Made by a program: the position numbers and the translations under genes
The notes under the pieces: model-generated
Database searches by the model: none
What the model was told of the DNA's origin: nothing
Seen by the model: only the letters and a program-made list of their open reading frames with translations
In this document: piece by piece, positions 34,932-44,780 of the stretch
How positions within the stretch are numbered: the stretch's first letter is position 1
How the letters are laid out: each line of letters starts with the position of its first letter
Origin: Ectobacillus ponti
GTDB taxonomy: Bacteria; Bacillota; Bacilli; Bacillales; Bacillaceae_G
Reading direction: 5' to 3'
Length of the DNA: 64,000 nt
Assembly (NCBI RefSeq): GCF_024294785.1
Contig: NZ_JANCLT010000001.1
Coordinates: forward strand, 424,793-488,792

Positions 34932-35990
34932 TCAAGGATTTGGCTTTACAAGAATCTTAATCTGGCTCTTGCTCTGTGTCAGTGCCTCAAAGCCTTCTGA
35001 CACAATGTCATCAAGCTCAATATGCTTTGTTACAAGCTGTGTTGCCTGTATCTGTCCGTTGGCAATCAACTGAATGACCTGCGGGAAAATATTGCGGTAG
35101 GCAATAATGCTTGTCATTCTTCTCTCTGTCAAAATGAATTGGTTCAGCGGAATGTTCGCTGTCTTTTCCCAAATGCTGATGTTTACCACGTTTCCTTCCG
35201 AACGGGTGACCTCAATGGCGGCGTTAATGGTAGCTTCAATTCCGGCCACCTCGAATGCCACATCAGCGCCAAGTCCGTTTGTTTCCTCCCTGATTGCCTG
35301 CACAGCATCCGTTTCCAACGGATGAATGGCAAGATCCGCCCCTGCCTGCAGGGCAAATTCGCGGCGTTCGGGAGATACTTCGACAGCGATAATCTTGCTT
35401 GCTCCCGCTGCCTTTGCCGCTTGAATGACCAAGAGTCCAATCGGGCCAGTGCCAAAGACGGCGACGGAATCCCCAATGCGAAGCTCACTTTGCCGGACAG
35501 CGTGCACTGCCACTGCCGCAGGCTCTACAAGGGCCGCCTGTTCCCATGTCATATGGTCCGGAATCTTGTGCACCATTTTCTCAGGCACGACGCTGTACTC
35601 CGCAAACCCGCCATATCCGCCGGACAGCCCAACAAAACCGAGGTGCTCACACACATTGTAATGCCCTTTCCGGCAGGCGGCACATGTGCCGCAGCTATAG
35701 ATCGGCTCTACACATACCCGGTCGCCGACCCGGACATTCGCTACATTCTCCCCTACAGCTACGACTTGACCGGCATACTCATGTCCCATGACAATTGGTG
35801 CCTGATCCTGCGAAATCGGATGCGGCTCCCCGACGGGAATAAAAATCGGGCCGGCAACATACTCATGCAGGTCAGAGCCGCAAATGCCGCAATATGCAAC
35901 CTGAATTTTCACCTGATCCCTGCCGACTGCCGGCTCTGCAATCTCCTCCACTCGAATATCTCTTGTGTTATGCCATAATGCTGCTTTCAT
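34932..35990 (-). CDS. bdhA: (R,R)-butanediol dehydrogenase / acetoin reductase
   Basis: A 352-residue zinc alcohol dehydrogenase of the MDR family that interconverts acetoin and 2,3-butanediol with NAD(H). CGICGSDLHEYVAGPIFIP at residues about 34-52 and GHEYAGQV give the catalytic zinc site. CGTCAACRKGHYNVC gives the structural zinc site, which B. subtilis BdhA lacks. FGTGPIGLLVIQAAKAAGA is the NAD-binding fold. It closely follows B. subtilis BdhA elsewhere. It lies 18 bases after acoL in the same orientation and is followed by a terminator, so butanediol oxidation is tied to the acetoin operon. Confidence 0.92.
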   Translation of the reverse strand: MKAALWHNTRDIRVEEIAEPAVGRDQVKIQVAYCGICGSDLHEYVAGPIFIPVGEPHPISQDQAPIVMGHEYAGQVVAVGENVANVRVGDRVCVEPIYSCGTCAACRKGHYNVCEHLGFVGLSGGYGGFAEYSVVPEKMVHKIPDHMTWEQAALVEPAAVAVHAVRQSELRIGDSVAVFGTGPIGLLVIQAAKAAGASKIIAVEVSPERREFALQAGADLAIHPLETDAVQAIREETNGLGADVAFEVAGIEATINAAIEVTRSEGNVVNISIWEKTANIPLNQFILTERRMTSIIAYRNIFPQVIQLIANGQIQATQLVTKHIELDDIVSEGFEALTQSKSQIKILVKPNP

Positions 35991-36008
35991 GATATTCTCC
36001 CCCTTTCA

Positions 36009-37388
36009 CTAGACATGCACGGCATGCCCGATTGCACTCAGCAGCGCCTCCTGAATCGCTTCCGATAAGGTCGGGTGCGCCGCAATGAAATCCTGCATGC
36101 TGTCAACGGTCAGTTCCGCCTGCAGCATGACCGAGCCCTGCCCGATCAGTTCTGTCGCGTGCGGGCCGACAATGCTGACGCCAAGAATCTCCTGATGATG
36201 CGGCTCAATGATGACCTTTACCTTGCCAATCGGCTGATTGAGGATGAGAGCCTTGCCATTGGCGGCGAACGGAAACTCGCCGACACGAATTTCACCATAG
36301 GTATCCCGCGCCTGTTTTTCCGTCAAGCCGACACCGGCAATTTCCGGGGATGTGTACACACAGCGGGGAACCGCCCGGTAATTGACTTCCGCCTCCTGTC
36401 CGCAGGCGTTCAGCGCGGCCACTGTTCCTTCATGAAATGCGACATGCGCCAGCTGCACGCCGCCAATGACATCCCCACAGGCGTAAATGTGCGGGATGCT
36501 TGTCTGCATGTGCCCATTGACGAGAATGCCCTTTGGAGAACTGTTCACACCTGCAGCCGGAAGATTCAAATCTTCCAATCTCGGCTTTCTGCCAACCGAC
36601 ACAAGCACGTGCTCGCTATATACCTCCTGTACGCCCTGCTTGGTTTGAATGACTGCCTTTTTCTGTCCACGCTCTAAGTCTTGCAGTGCAGCAGATGTAT
36701 AGGTGGCTACCCCGGCCTGCTCCAATTCTCCCTGCAGCACAGCAGCGATATCCGCATCCTCACCAGGCAAAATATGCTCAGCCATTTCCACCATCGTCAC
36801 CTTCGTGCCCATCCGGCTGTAGATGCTGGCAAACTCGCAGCCAATGACGCCGCCGCCAATAATCAGCAGGGATTCCGGGATGGCAGAAAGCGACATAGCC
36901 TGCCCGCTGTGAAGGATCCACTCCCCGTCAAACGGGGCAAACGGAAGAGCAATCGGCTCGGATCCCGCCGCAATGATAAAGCGGTCAGCTTCAATCAACT
37001 GCTCTCCATTGCTGCTATGTACGGCCAAAAGGCGGCTTGTCCGAAACGAGGCCCTTCCCGCTATGACTTCAATTCTATTTTTCTTCATCAAGTAATTCAC
37101 ACCGTTCACAAGCGTCTGCACAACCTTGCGCTTCCGCTGCTGCACCTGCTGCCAGTCAATTTGGACCTGACCGGGCGGCAGTGTAATGCCAAACTCAGCC
37201 GCATGGTTCACGCGGTCATACATTTCCGCGCTCTCAAGCAAAGACTTTGTCGGAATACAGCCCTCATTCAGGCAGGTTCCTCCAAGCGGGCCATTGTCAA
37301 TCAACATTACGCGATGACCCTGCCCGGCGGCAGTAATTGCCGCCACATAACCGGCAGGGCCGCCGCCAATTACGGCTATAGCGGCCAT
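36009..37388 (-). CDS. acoL: acetoin dehydrogenase complex E3, dihydrolipoyl dehydrogenase
   Basis: A 459-residue flavoprotein that reoxidises the lipoyl group of AcoC with NAD. The FAD fold is IAVIGGGPAGYVAAI, with the redox cysteines C39 and C44 in GGTCLNEGCIPTK. The NAD fold is LLIIGGGVIGCEFASIYSRMG. The C-terminal dimer domain ends with AAHPTLSEAIQEAL, carrying the catalytic His-Glu pair. The ATG at 37388 is preferred over a GTG at 37397 since GGAAGGTGGAG then acts as ribosome site. It lies between acoC and bdhA. Confidence 0.95.
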   Translation of the reverse strand: MAAIAVIGGGPAGYVAAITAAGQGHRVMLIDNGPLGGTCLNEGCIPTKSLLESAEMYDRVNHAAEFGITLPPGQVQIDWQQVQQRKRKVVQTLVNGVNYLMKKNRIEVIAGRASFRTSRLLAVHSSNGEQLIEADRFIIAAGSEPIALPFAPFDGEWILHSGQAMSLSAIPESLLIIGGGVIGCEFASIYSRMGTKVTMVEMAEHILPGEDADIAAVLQGELEQAGVATYTSAALQDLERGQKKAVIQTKQGVQEVYSEHVLVSVGRKPRLEDLNLPAAGVNSSPKGILVNGHMQTSIPHIYACGDVIGGVQLAHVAFHEGTVAALNACGQEAEVNYRAVPRCVYTSPEIAGVGLTEKQARDTYGEIRVGEFPFAANGKALILNQPIGKVKVIIEPHHQEILGVSIVGPHATELIGQGSVMLQAELTVDSMQDFIAAHPTLSEAIQEALLSAIGHAVHV

Positions 37389-37405
37389 ATGCTCCACCTT
37401 CCTTT

Positions 37406-38608
37406 TTACAGCAGCATGAGAACCGGGGTTTCCAGATGCAGCTTTACCGTGCGTAAAAATGCCGCAGCCGGCGCCCCGTCCAATACGCGGTGATCAAATG
37501 TCAAGCTCAGCGGCAGCAGCGTTCTCCGCTGCAGCTCCTCTCCCTTATAGACAGGCGCGTCGTACGCGGAGCCGACACCGAGGATGCCCGTTTCCGGCGC
37601 ATTCAAAATTGGCGTGAAATGCTCCACATCATAGGCCCCGAGGTTGCTGATGGTGAACGTGGAGCCCGTCATTTCATCCGTCCCAAGCTGTCCTTGCCGC
37701 GCCCGGAGCGCTGCTTCCTTCATCTGCTTCGATAGATCCACCAGCGTGCTGTCCTGGGCATTGCGGATCACCGGCACAACCAGGCCTTTTTCCAGCGCGA
37801 CAGCCACGCCAAGATGGACGGAGTCGAACACGTGAATCTCCTGATTGATATAGGCGCTGTTCATCTCTTTATGCTGCTGCAGCGAGAGAACAACGGCACG
37901 GGCGATAAAATCGGTTACGGTCAGCTTTGCATCACGATGCGCTTGTGCAGGTTCGGCAATTTGCCGCTGCAGCGCCAGTAAATCGGTCACATCGGCTTTT
38001 GTCGTAAGGGTCAGCTGCGCGCTCGTCTGCAGGCTTTCCTGCATCCGCCGGGCAATCACCTGGCGCATGCCGGTGACAGGGGTGCGCCGCACCTCCTCCG
38101 CCGCAGGCTGTGCCGCTGCCGGTGCAGCCGCTTCCTCCATTGCCTTTTGCACATCCTCTTTCGTAATCCGCCCGCCCGGCCCTGTGCCGGTAATTTTACT
38201 AATGTCGAGGTTGGCCTCCTCCGCCATTTTACGGGCCACCGGCGAGATTTTCGCCTTCTGTCTTACAGATAGCGGTGCAGGCGCTTCCTGCTCCCGCTGC
38301 ACTTCCGCAACCGCAGCAGCGGCCTCTGCCGCTGCCGGCTGCTTCTGCTTCGGAGCGGCCACTTGCTCGCCCGCCTGGCCGATATAACAAATGACCGTAC
38401 CAGGAGGGACGCCCTGCCCCTCCGATACGATAATATCCAACAGGACGCCGTCTGCCGGCGCCTCCAGCTCCATTTCAATTTTTTCGGAATTAATGCTGGC
38501 AACCGGTTCACCCTTTGTGACAGTGTCGCCAGCCTGCTTATGCCAGATGGAGACTGTGCCTTCCTTCATGGCCATCCCCAGCTTCGGCATTACCATTTCT
38601 ACAGCCAT
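37406..38608 (-). CDS. acoC: acetoin dehydrogenase complex E2, dihydrolipoamide acetyltransferase
   Basis: A 400-residue E2 core protein. A single lipoyl domain covers residues about 1-78, with the lipoylated K43 in SEKIEMELEAP. An Ala/Pro/Gln-rich linker leads to the E1/E3-binding domain at about 119-156 (KISPVARKMAEEANLDISKI, GTGPGGRITKEDVQKAM). A second Ala-rich linker precedes the catalytic domain, ending with TFDHRVLDGAPAAAFL, where His and Asp are the active site. It transfers the acetyl group to CoA. It lies between acoB and acoL. Confidence 0.95.
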   Translation of the reverse strand: MAVEMVMPKLGMAMKEGTVSIWHKQAGDTVTKGEPVASINSEKIEMELEAPADGVLLDIIVSEGQGVPPGTVICYIGQAGEQVAAPKQKQPAAAEAAAAVAEVQREQEAPAPLSVRQKAKISPVARKMAEEANLDISKITGTGPGGRITKEDVQKAMEEAAAPAAAQPAAEEVRRTPVTGMRQVIARRMQESLQTSAQLTLTTKADVTDLLALQRQIAEPAQAHRDAKLTVTDFIARAVVLSLQQHKEMNSAYINQEIHVFDSVHLGVAVALEKGLVVPVIRNAQDSTLVDLSKQMKEAALRARQGQLGTDEMTGSTFTISNLGAYDVEHFTPILNAPETGILGVGSAYDAPVYKGEELQRRTLLPLSLTFDHRVLDGAPAAAFLRTVKLHLETPVLMLL

Positions 38609-38631
38609 CCCGTTCTCCCCCTTTTTGCAAC

Positions 38632-39666
38632 TTATACGTTCAGCAGCGTTGTGTCGCCCAGCAGCTCGGATACCGCCTCCACAACCTTTTCCGGTGTAGG
38701 CAGATACAGGTCCTCAAGCGAAGGAGAGAATGGAACCGGCGTATGCGGCGCAGTGATGCGTTTGATTGGCGCATCCAGTGTGTCAAAGCCCTTATCGGCA
38801 ACCAATGCCGCGATATCCGTTGCGATGCTGCAGCGCGGATTGGCTTCGTCCACAACAATGAGACGGCCTGTTTTCTCCACGGATGCCAAAATGGTATCTT
38901 CATCTAGCGGGGACAGGCTGCGCGGGTCAATGACCTCCAGCTCAATGCCCTTGGCTGCAAGCTGTGCGGCCGCTGCCAAGGCAGTGTGAACCTGCTTGCC
39001 GATTGCTACAACTGTTAAATCAGAGCCGGCCCGCTTCACTTCTGCTTTGCCCAGAGGAATCGTATAATATCCTTCCGGCACTTCTCCCACCATGTTGTAC
39101 AGCGTCTTATCCTCGAAGAACACAACCGGGTCATTATCTTCAATGGCAGCCAGCAGCAGCCCCTTCGCATCGTACGGTGTAGACGGCACGACAACCTTCA
39201 GCCCCGGAATGCTTGTGAACAGCGCATATAAGCTTTGTGAGTGCTGTGCCGCCGCCCGGAAGCCCGCACCATGCATCGTACGGATGGTAATCGGCACCTG
39301 CGCCTTTCCGCCGAACATGTAGCGGAATTTCGCTCCTTGATTGAGCACCTCATCCAAGCAGCTGCCAATGAAATCGTTGAACATGAGCTCGGCAATCGGA
39401 CGCAGCCCTGTTGAGGCTGCCGCCATCGCAGCTCCCATATAGCCGGCTTCGGCAATCGGCGTATCCAAAATCCGCTCGCGTCCGAATTCCTGTACGAGCC
39501 CCTTTGTCACCCCGAGTACGCCGCCCCATGCCTCATCGTCCTGCAGGTGGTCGACCTGCGCGCCGCCCGCGACGTCCTCCCCGAGCAAAATGACGTTCTC
39601 ATCCTTTCTCATCGCAAGCTTCATCGCCTCATTGATCGCAGCAGACATGCTTAGCTTTCTTGTCAT
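38632..39666 (-). CDS. acoB: acetoin dehydrogenase E1 component beta subunit
   Basis: A 344-residue transketolase-like beta subunit that joins AcoA to form the TPP-dependent E1. It starts MTRKLSMSAAINEAMKLAMRKDENVILLGEDV, typical of the family, and has FEDKTLYN and VVDEANPRCSIATDIAALVADKGF in the C-terminal domain. Gaps of 69 bases to acoA and 23 bases to acoC fit one transcript. AGGGGGAGAACGGG precedes the ATG. Confidence 0.95.
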   Translation of the reverse strand: MTRKLSMSAAINEAMKLAMRKDENVILLGEDVAGGAQVDHLQDDEAWGGVLGVTKGLVQEFGRERILDTPIAEAGYMGAAMAAASTGLRPIAELMFNDFIGSCLDEVLNQGAKFRYMFGGKAQVPITIRTMHGAGFRAAAQHSQSLYALFTSIPGLKVVVPSTPYDAKGLLLAAIEDNDPVVFFEDKTLYNMVGEVPEGYYTIPLGKAEVKRAGSDLTVVAIGKQVHTALAAAAQLAAKGIELEVIDPRSLSPLDEDTILASVEKTGRLIVVDEANPRCSIATDIAALVADKGFDTLDAPIKRITAPHTPVPFSPSLEDLYLPTPEKVVEAVSELLGDTTLLNV

Positions 39667-39735
39667 CCCGTTCTCCCCCTTTTTTAGAATATAGGAACAG
39701 CTCCCTTCCTCTGGACGAGGAAGGGCATGTAGCCA

Positions 39736-40728
39736 TTAATACGATACGTACACGTCTGACAGCAGATCGTCCGCATCCGGATACGGGCTGTCTTCACTGA
39801 ACTTCACTGCCTGCTCCACCGCTTGCTCCACAGCGTTCTCGAGTCCGATAACCTCCTGCTCCGCCAGCAGCTGCTGAGACAGCAAATGGCTTCTGAACAG
39901 AGCGATTGCATCTCTTTCATTCGTATGCTCTTTCTTCTCTTGTTCTGTTTTATACTTCTGGGCATCTCCCTCAAAGTGGCCGTAGTTGCGATAGGTGATG
40001 CACTCAATCAGCGTCGGCCCTTCGCCGCGGCGCGCTCTTTGCACGGCTTCCTCTGCCGCCTGGTACACAGCCAGCACGTCCTTGCCGTCTATACGGATGC
40101 CCGGTATGCCATAGCCGATGGCCCGGTCCGCAATCGTTTTACAGCCGGATGCATATTCAAACGGCGTGGATTCCGCATAGCCATTGTTTTCCGCAATGAA
40201 TACGACCGGCAGCTTCCAAATGGCAGCCAGATTGATGCCCTCATGAAATGTGCCGTGGTTGCTTGCCCCATCCCCAAAGAAGCAAACGCTTACATTGTTT
40301 GTCTTTTTGTACTTGGCTGTCAGCGCTGCACCGCATGCAAGCGGAAAACCGCCGCCAACAATGCCGTTTGCGCCAAGCATTCCTTTATCGAGGTCGGCAA
40401 TATGCATGGAGCCGCCTTTTCCTTTGCACAGACCGGTCGCCTTGCCGTAGATCTCCGCCATCATGCCATTCAAATCACAGCCCTTGGCGATACAATGGCC
40501 ATGTCCGCGATGTGTGCTTGTGATGCTGTCCTCATCCGTTAAATGCGCGCATACCCCGACAGCCACCGCTTCCTCGCCGGCATAGAGATGCACGAAGCCC
40601 GGCAGAATGCCCTGCGCAAACTTCTCATGCACCTTGTCCTCAAACTTGCGGATTTCCAGCATCTTTTGATACATCCAACGAGCCTTCTCCTGTGTCAGCA
40701 ACGTTTCCTTGCTTTGCGTCGTCTCCAT
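39736..40728 (-). CDS. acoA: acetoin dehydrogenase E1 component alpha subunit
   Basis: A 330-residue E1 alpha subunit. The thiamine-pyrophosphate motif runs from GDGASNHGTFHEGINLAA at about residue 152 to the NNGYAES that follows. SITSTHRGHGHCIAKG and GKGGSMHIADLDKGMLGANG are the usual substrate-loop blocks. Acetoin is cleaved to acetaldehyde and an acetyl unit passed to AcoC. It is the first gene of acoABCL-bdhA and has a sigma-54 promoter 41-58 bases upstream. Confidence 0.95.
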   Translation of the reverse strand: METTQSKETLLTQEKARWMYQKMLEIRKFEDKVHEKFAQGILPGFVHLYAGEEAVAVGVCAHLTDEDSITSTHRGHGHCIAKGCDLNGMMAEIYGKATGLCKGKGGSMHIADLDKGMLGANGIVGGGFPLACGAALTAKYKKTNNVSVCFFGDGASNHGTFHEGINLAAIWKLPVVFIAENNGYAESTPFEYASGCKTIADRAIGYGIPGIRIDGKDVLAVYQAAEEAVQRARRGEGPTLIECITYRNYGHFEGDAQKYKTEQEKKEHTNERDAIALFRSHLLSQQLLAEQEVIGLENAVEQAVEQAVKFSEDSPYPDADDLLSDVYVSY

Positions 40729-40768
40729 CCTTTTCAGCCCCCTATCTTTTTTGTCCTCACCCTAGTTA

Positions 40769-40786
40769 TTGCAAGTACCGTGCCAA
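40769..40786 (-). promoter_or_regulatory. sigma-54 (-24/-12) promoter of the aco operon
   Basis: Minus strand TTGGCACGGTACTTGCAA contains TGGCAC, five bases, then TTGCA, an excellent match to the -24/-12 consensus. It lies 41 bases before the acoA start codon. Confidence 0.93.
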
Positions 40787-40836
40787 CTTAAAAAAGATTG
40801 AAGCAGCAGGCAAAACAGCTTTGCCCAGATAAAAAA

Positions 40837-40874
40837 ATGAGACAAAATGGGACAACTGTCCCGTTTTGTCTCAT
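40837..40874. promoter_or_regulatory. probable AcoR upstream activating sequence (large dyad)
   Basis: Two 18-bp arms, ATGAGACAAAATGGGACA and its inverse with one mismatch, flank a 2-base centre, and the pairing extends about 3 bp further in A/T. The centre is about 75-80 bases upstream of the -24/-12 elements, a normal distance for an enhancer-binding protein. It could also fold in RNA, but pheT has its own terminator nearer its end. Confidence 0.75.
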
Positions 40875-40897
40875 TTTGTACAGTCATACAGAAAATA

Positions 40898-40926
40898 GAA
40901 AAAGCAGGAAGTGCCTCACTTCCTGC
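40898..40926 (-). terminator. terminator of pheST
   Basis: GCAGGAAGTG pairs with CACTTCCTGC, then TTTTTC on the minus strand. Confidence 0.9.
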
Positions 40927-40936
40927 CTTTCTTCTA

Positions 40937-43357
40937 TTATTTACGCAATTCCGCTCCAAACTGCTCAGCCACTGCCTGCAGCACGCGGTTGTGCGCTTCA
41001 GTCACTTCTTCATCTGTAAGCGTGCGCTCCGGATCGAAATAGCGCAGGGAGAATGCCAGAGACTTCTTGCCTGCCTCCATCTTGTCGCCCTGATACAGGT
41101 CAAACAGCGCCACATCCTTCAGCAATGGTCCGCCGGCCGCAACGATTGTGCTGCGCACATCGCCTGCGAGCACATCCTGTGCCACAACAATCGCCATATC
41201 GCGTGTCATGGACGGGAAGCGAGGAATGCTTGTGTACTTCACTTCCGGCACGTCTGTGCCAAATACAGCCGCCAGGGACAGCTCGAATACATAGGTTTCC
41301 TTCAGGTCCATTTGCTTTTGTACTTCCGGGTGCACCTGCCCGATAAAGCCGATTTCTTCGCCTTCGAGCAGGATGCTCGCCGTGCGGCCCGGATGCATGC
41401 CATCGCGCTTGCCAGCCTTATACGCAATGCGGTCTGCCACGCCAAGCGTGTCAAACAGGCCCTCGAGGATGCCCTTCGCCACGTAGAAGTCTACGGCCTT
41501 CTTCTCGCCCTGCCATGGATGATTCAGGAACAAGCCTGTCAGGACACCTGCGAGATGCTGCTCTTCCTTCGGCAGTTCGCTGGCTTCTGTCGGCAGGAAC
41601 ACAGAGCCTACCTCGTACAGCGCCACGTTGTCGATTTTGCGGGCGTTATTATAGGATACAGCTTCAAGCAAGTGCGGAACGAGGCTCAGACGCAGCTGGC
41701 TGCGCTCTTCGCTCATCGGCAGCGCCAGGCGGATGGGCTCCTGTGCCGTTTCCTTCACGGCATATTGCTTTGCTTTCTCCGCGCTAGTCAGGGAATACGT
41801 GATGGCTTCATACAAGCCCGCACCTTCCAGGTAACGGCGCACAGTGCGGCGCTTCATCTGACGGGCGGACAGCTTGCCGCGCGTTGTTTCCGCCACCGGC
41901 AGCGTAGCCGGGATATGGTCATAGCCATACAGGCGGCCCACTTCCTCCACCAGATCCTCCGGAATGGTGATGTCCGGGCGGCGTGTCGGTACACTCACCT
42001 GGAATGTGCCTTCCGCTTCGCCAAACGGGAACTTCAGGTTAGTGAAAATAGCAGCCACTTCAGGAGCTGTAATGGCGGTGCCCAGCACACCATTGATTTT
42101 TTCAACGGAAACAGAAACCTGCTGCTCTTTCAGGTTCAAGTGGTCAGCTTCCACCACGCCTTCCAGCACTTCACCACCGGCATACTTGGCCATCAGCGCT
42201 GCCGCACGCTGAGCTGCTTCAAAGGTGCGGGCCGGATCGATGCCCTTTTCATAACGCGTGCTTGCTTCGCTGCGCAGGCCAAGGTCTTTGGAGGCCTTGC
42301 GGATGGCTGCGCCTGTGAAGTAAGCAGACTCAATGAGGACGTTCACTGTGTTCTCATCCACCTCAGAGTTCGCACCGCCCATCACACCGGCAACTGCCAC
42401 CGGCTGTGATCCGTTTGTGACGACAAGGTGATCTGCCTTCAGCGTACGCTTATTGCCGTCCAATGTTTCAATCTCTTCGCCTTCCTGTGCCAGACGGACA
42501 AGAATCTCTTTGGAGCCGAGCTTGTCGTAATCGAACGCGTGCAGCGGCTGGCCGTATTCCATCAGAATGTAGTTTGTAATATCAACCACATTGTTGATCG
42601 GACGGACGCCGGCTGCCATCAGGCGCGTCTGCATCCAAAGCGGGGATGTGCCGATTTTTACGTTCTTGACGACTTTGGCAATGTACAGCGGGTTTTGCTC
42701 CTTCGCCTCCACTGCCACCTTGATGTAGTCAGCCGCTTTCTCATTCGTTTCATGCAGGTCGCCTGCCGGCAGCTTCACGTCACGGCCGAGAATTGCAGCT
42801 ACCTCGTAGGCAACGCCCAGCATATTTAAGCAGTCTGCGCGGTTTGGCGTCAGGCCAAGCTCCAGAATGGCGTCATCCAGATTCAACTGCTCCAGCGCGT
42901 CCGCGCCTACCTCTGTATCGCCAGGGAACACGAAAATGCCTTCAGCGTATTCCTTTGGCACGAGCTTGCCTTCAATGCCAAGCTCCTGCAGGGAGCAAAT
43001 CATCCCTTGGGATACTTCGCCGCGCAGCTTTGCCTTCTTAATTTTCAAACCGCCCGGAAGCTTCGCGCCAACCTTGGCAACCGCGACCTTCTGCCCCTGT
43101 GCCACGTTTTTCGCGCCGCAGATGATTTGTACCGGCTCGTCTTCGCCCACGTCCACCAGGCACTTGCTCAGCTTGTCAGCCTCCGGATGCTTTTCACGCT
43201 CCATCACATAGCCAACCACAACGTTGGTAACACCCTGATTCAGCGGCTGTACGCTTTCCACTTCAATCCCGGCTTTGGTGATGAGATCAGCCAGCTTTTC
43301 CGGGCTGATGCCGTCCAACTCCACATATTCCTGTAACCATTTATAAGATACGAACAT
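40937..43357 (-). CDS. pheT: phenylalanine--tRNA ligase beta subunit
   Basis: An 806-residue PheT with the full domain set. The N-terminal tRNA-binding (EMAP-like) domain is near residues 40-150 ([21 protein letters not shown]). The B3/B4 editing region is at about 200-400. B5 is at about 405-480 and ends with [27 protein letters not shown]. The ferredoxin-fold anticodon-binding domain is C-terminal ([31 protein letters not shown]). It lies 15 bases after pheS and is regulated with it by the T-box leader. Confidence 0.97.
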   Translation of the reverse strand: MFVSYKWLQEYVELDGISPEKLADLITKAGIEVESVQPLNQGVTNVVVGYVMEREKHPEADKLSKCLVDVGEDEPVQIICGAKNVAQGQKVAVAKVGAKLPGGLKIKKAKLRGEVSQGMICSLQELGIEGKLVPKEYAEGIFVFPGDTEVGADALEQLNLDDAILELGLTPNRADCLNMLGVAYEVAAILGRDVKLPAGDLHETNEKAADYIKVAVEAKEQNPLYIAKVVKNVKIGTSPLWMQTRLMAAGVRPINNVVDITNYILMEYGQPLHAFDYDKLGSKEILVRLAQEGEEIETLDGNKRTLKADHLVVTNGSQPVAVAGVMGGANSEVDENTVNVLIESAYFTGAAIRKASKDLGLRSEASTRYEKGIDPARTFEAAQRAAALMAKYAGGEVLEGVVEADHLNLKEQQVSVSVEKINGVLGTAITAPEVAAIFTNLKFPFGEAEGTFQVSVPTRRPDITIPEDLVEEVGRLYGYDHIPATLPVAETTRGKLSARQMKRRTVRRYLEGAGLYEAITYSLTSAEKAKQYAVKETAQEPIRLALPMSEERSQLRLSLVPHLLEAVSYNNARKIDNVALYEVGSVFLPTEASELPKEEQHLAGVLTGLFLNHPWQGEKKAVDFYVAKGILEGLFDTLGVADRIAYKAGKRDGMHPGRTASILLEGEEIGFIGQVHPEVQKQMDLKETYVFELSLAAVFGTDVPEVKYTSIPRFPSMTRDMAIVVAQDVLAGDVRSTIVAAGGPLLKDVALFDLYQGDKMEAGKKSLAFSLRYFDPERTLTDEEVTEAHNRVLQAVAEQFGAELRK

Positions 43358-43372
43358 GATTTTCCCTCCCTG

Positions 43373-44407
43373 TTACGCTCGTTTGAACTGCTGTAAGAAG
43401 CGTACGTCGTTTGTATAGAAATGGCGGATATCATCCACACCGTATTTCAGCATGGCAATCCGTTCCGGACCCATACCAAATGCGAAGCCCTGGTACTCTG
43501 CCGGGTCGTAGCCAGCCATGCGCAGTACATTCGGATGCACCATGCCGGCACCCAAAATCTCAATCCAGCCAGTGCCCTTGCACGTGCCGCAGCCTTTGCC
43601 GTGGCACATCATGCAGGAGATGTCCATCTCAACAGACGGTTCTGTGAATGGGAAGAAGCTTGGGCGCAGGCGGATTTCGCGCTCGTCACCGAACATCTTC
43701 TTCGCAAACGTCTGCAGCGTGCCTTTCAGGTCGCTCATACGGATGTTTTTATCAATCACAAGACCCTCAATTTGCATGAACTGATGGGAATGCGTCGCAT
43801 CGTCATCATCGCGGCGGTACACTTTGCCCGGGCAAATGATCTTGATTGGGCCTTTGCCGCCCTGCTTTTCCATTGTTCGTGCCTGTACCGGAGAGGTGTG
43901 CGTACGCAGCAGCACTTCGTCTGTAATATAGAAGGAATCCTGCATATCGCGCGCCGGATGGCCCTTTGGCAGATTCAGCGCTTCAAAGTTGTAGTAGTCC
44001 TTCTCGACTTCCGGACCCTCGGCAATCTCATAGCCCATGCCGATGAACAAGTCTTCAATTTCTTCAATCACGGCTGTCAGCGGATGATGCGAGCCTGTTT
44101 GCACCGGACGGCCAGGCAATGTTACATCAATTGTCTCAGCGGCCAATTTTTGTTCAATGACTGCCTGCTCCAGCTGCGCCACCTTTTCCTCCAGACGGCT
44201 CTGAATCGCTTCGCGCACTTCATTCACAAGCGCGCCCATGCGCGGACGCTCTTCCGCGGACAATTGCCCCATGCCGCGCAATACCTCTGTAATCGGTCCT
44301 TTTTTGCCCAAATACGCCACGCGGACGTCATTCAGCTCCTTCAGTTCGCTTGCGGCTTCAATCTTCGCAAGTGCTTCCTGCTGCAGCTCTTGTAAACGTG
44401 CTTCCAT
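43373..44407 (-). CDS. pheS: phenylalanine--tRNA ligase alpha subunit
   Basis: A 344-residue class II synthetase subunit. The N-terminal coiled-coil arm that binds tRNA covers about 1-85. The catalytic domain has [12 protein letters not shown] (motif 1 region), the [25 protein letters not shown] motif 2 block and [22 protein letters not shown] (motif 3). [18 protein letters not shown] insertion is usual in Bacillus PheS. The start follows AGGAGGG. Expression is under a phenylalanine T-box. Confidence 0.97.
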   Translation of the reverse strand: MEARLQELQQEALAKIEAASELKELNDVRVAYLGKKGPITEVLRGMGQLSAEERPRMGALVNEVREAIQSRLEEKVAQLEQAVIEQKLAAETIDVTLPGRPVQTGSHHPLTAVIEEIEDLFIGMGYEIAEGPEVEKDYYNFEALNLPKGHPARDMQDSFYITDEVLLRTHTSPVQARTMEKQGGKGPIKIICPGKVYRRDDDDATHSHQFMQIEGLVIDKNIRMSDLKGTLQTFAKKMFGDEREIRLRPSFFPFTEPSVEMDISCMMCHGKGCGTCKGTGWIEILGAGMVHPNVLRMAGYDPAEYQGFAFGMGPERIAMLKYGVDDIRHFYTNDVRFLQQFKRA

Positions 44408-44484
44408 GAAAAACCCTCCTATGTAGTTGGAAAAGCGGACCGCGGGAGCTGGACACTCTCCCCCAAACCATCCTTACTTCTCCA

Positions 44485-44745
44485 TAATAAAAAGCCCATC
44501 CCAAAAAGGGACGAGCTTTGTGTCTCGCGGTACCACCCTAGTTGGCAGACGCATGCCTGCCCGCTTTGTGCAAATAACGGCTGTTCGCCGGCGCGCCTTT
44601 ACATTCCTTCAAATGGTCCCGGCGGCAGCTCCGGAGGTGAATTCACTTACAGCCATCATAAAGGTGCTTCCAGTCACGGCACCCTCTCCCTGTATGCTGC
44701 TTCATAAGCTACTCTTCTCCATCAACGCTTTTCATCTTTCACTTT
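44485..44745 (-). promoter_or_regulatory. T-box leader of pheST
   Basis: The minus strand contains the T-box AGGGTGGTACCGCG at 44526-44539 and a terminator from GCTCGTCCC and GGGATGGGC at 44491-44519. A stem-I region carries GAATTCACC, whose UUC (44639-44641) is the expected phenylalanine specifier. Uncharged tRNA-Phe would favour the antiterminator. Confidence 0.93.
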
Positions 44746-44750
44746 TACTT

Positions 44751-44779
44751 ATTATAGGAACTTTCTTGCGAATTGGCAA
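44751..44779 (-). promoter_or_regulatory. sigma-A promoter of ysgA-independent pheST transcript
   Basis: TTGCCA and TATAAT are 17 bases apart on the minus strand, placing the start site near 44744 at the beginning of the T-box leader. The -35 element abuts the ysgA stop region. Confidence 0.8.
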
Positions 44780-44780
44780 C

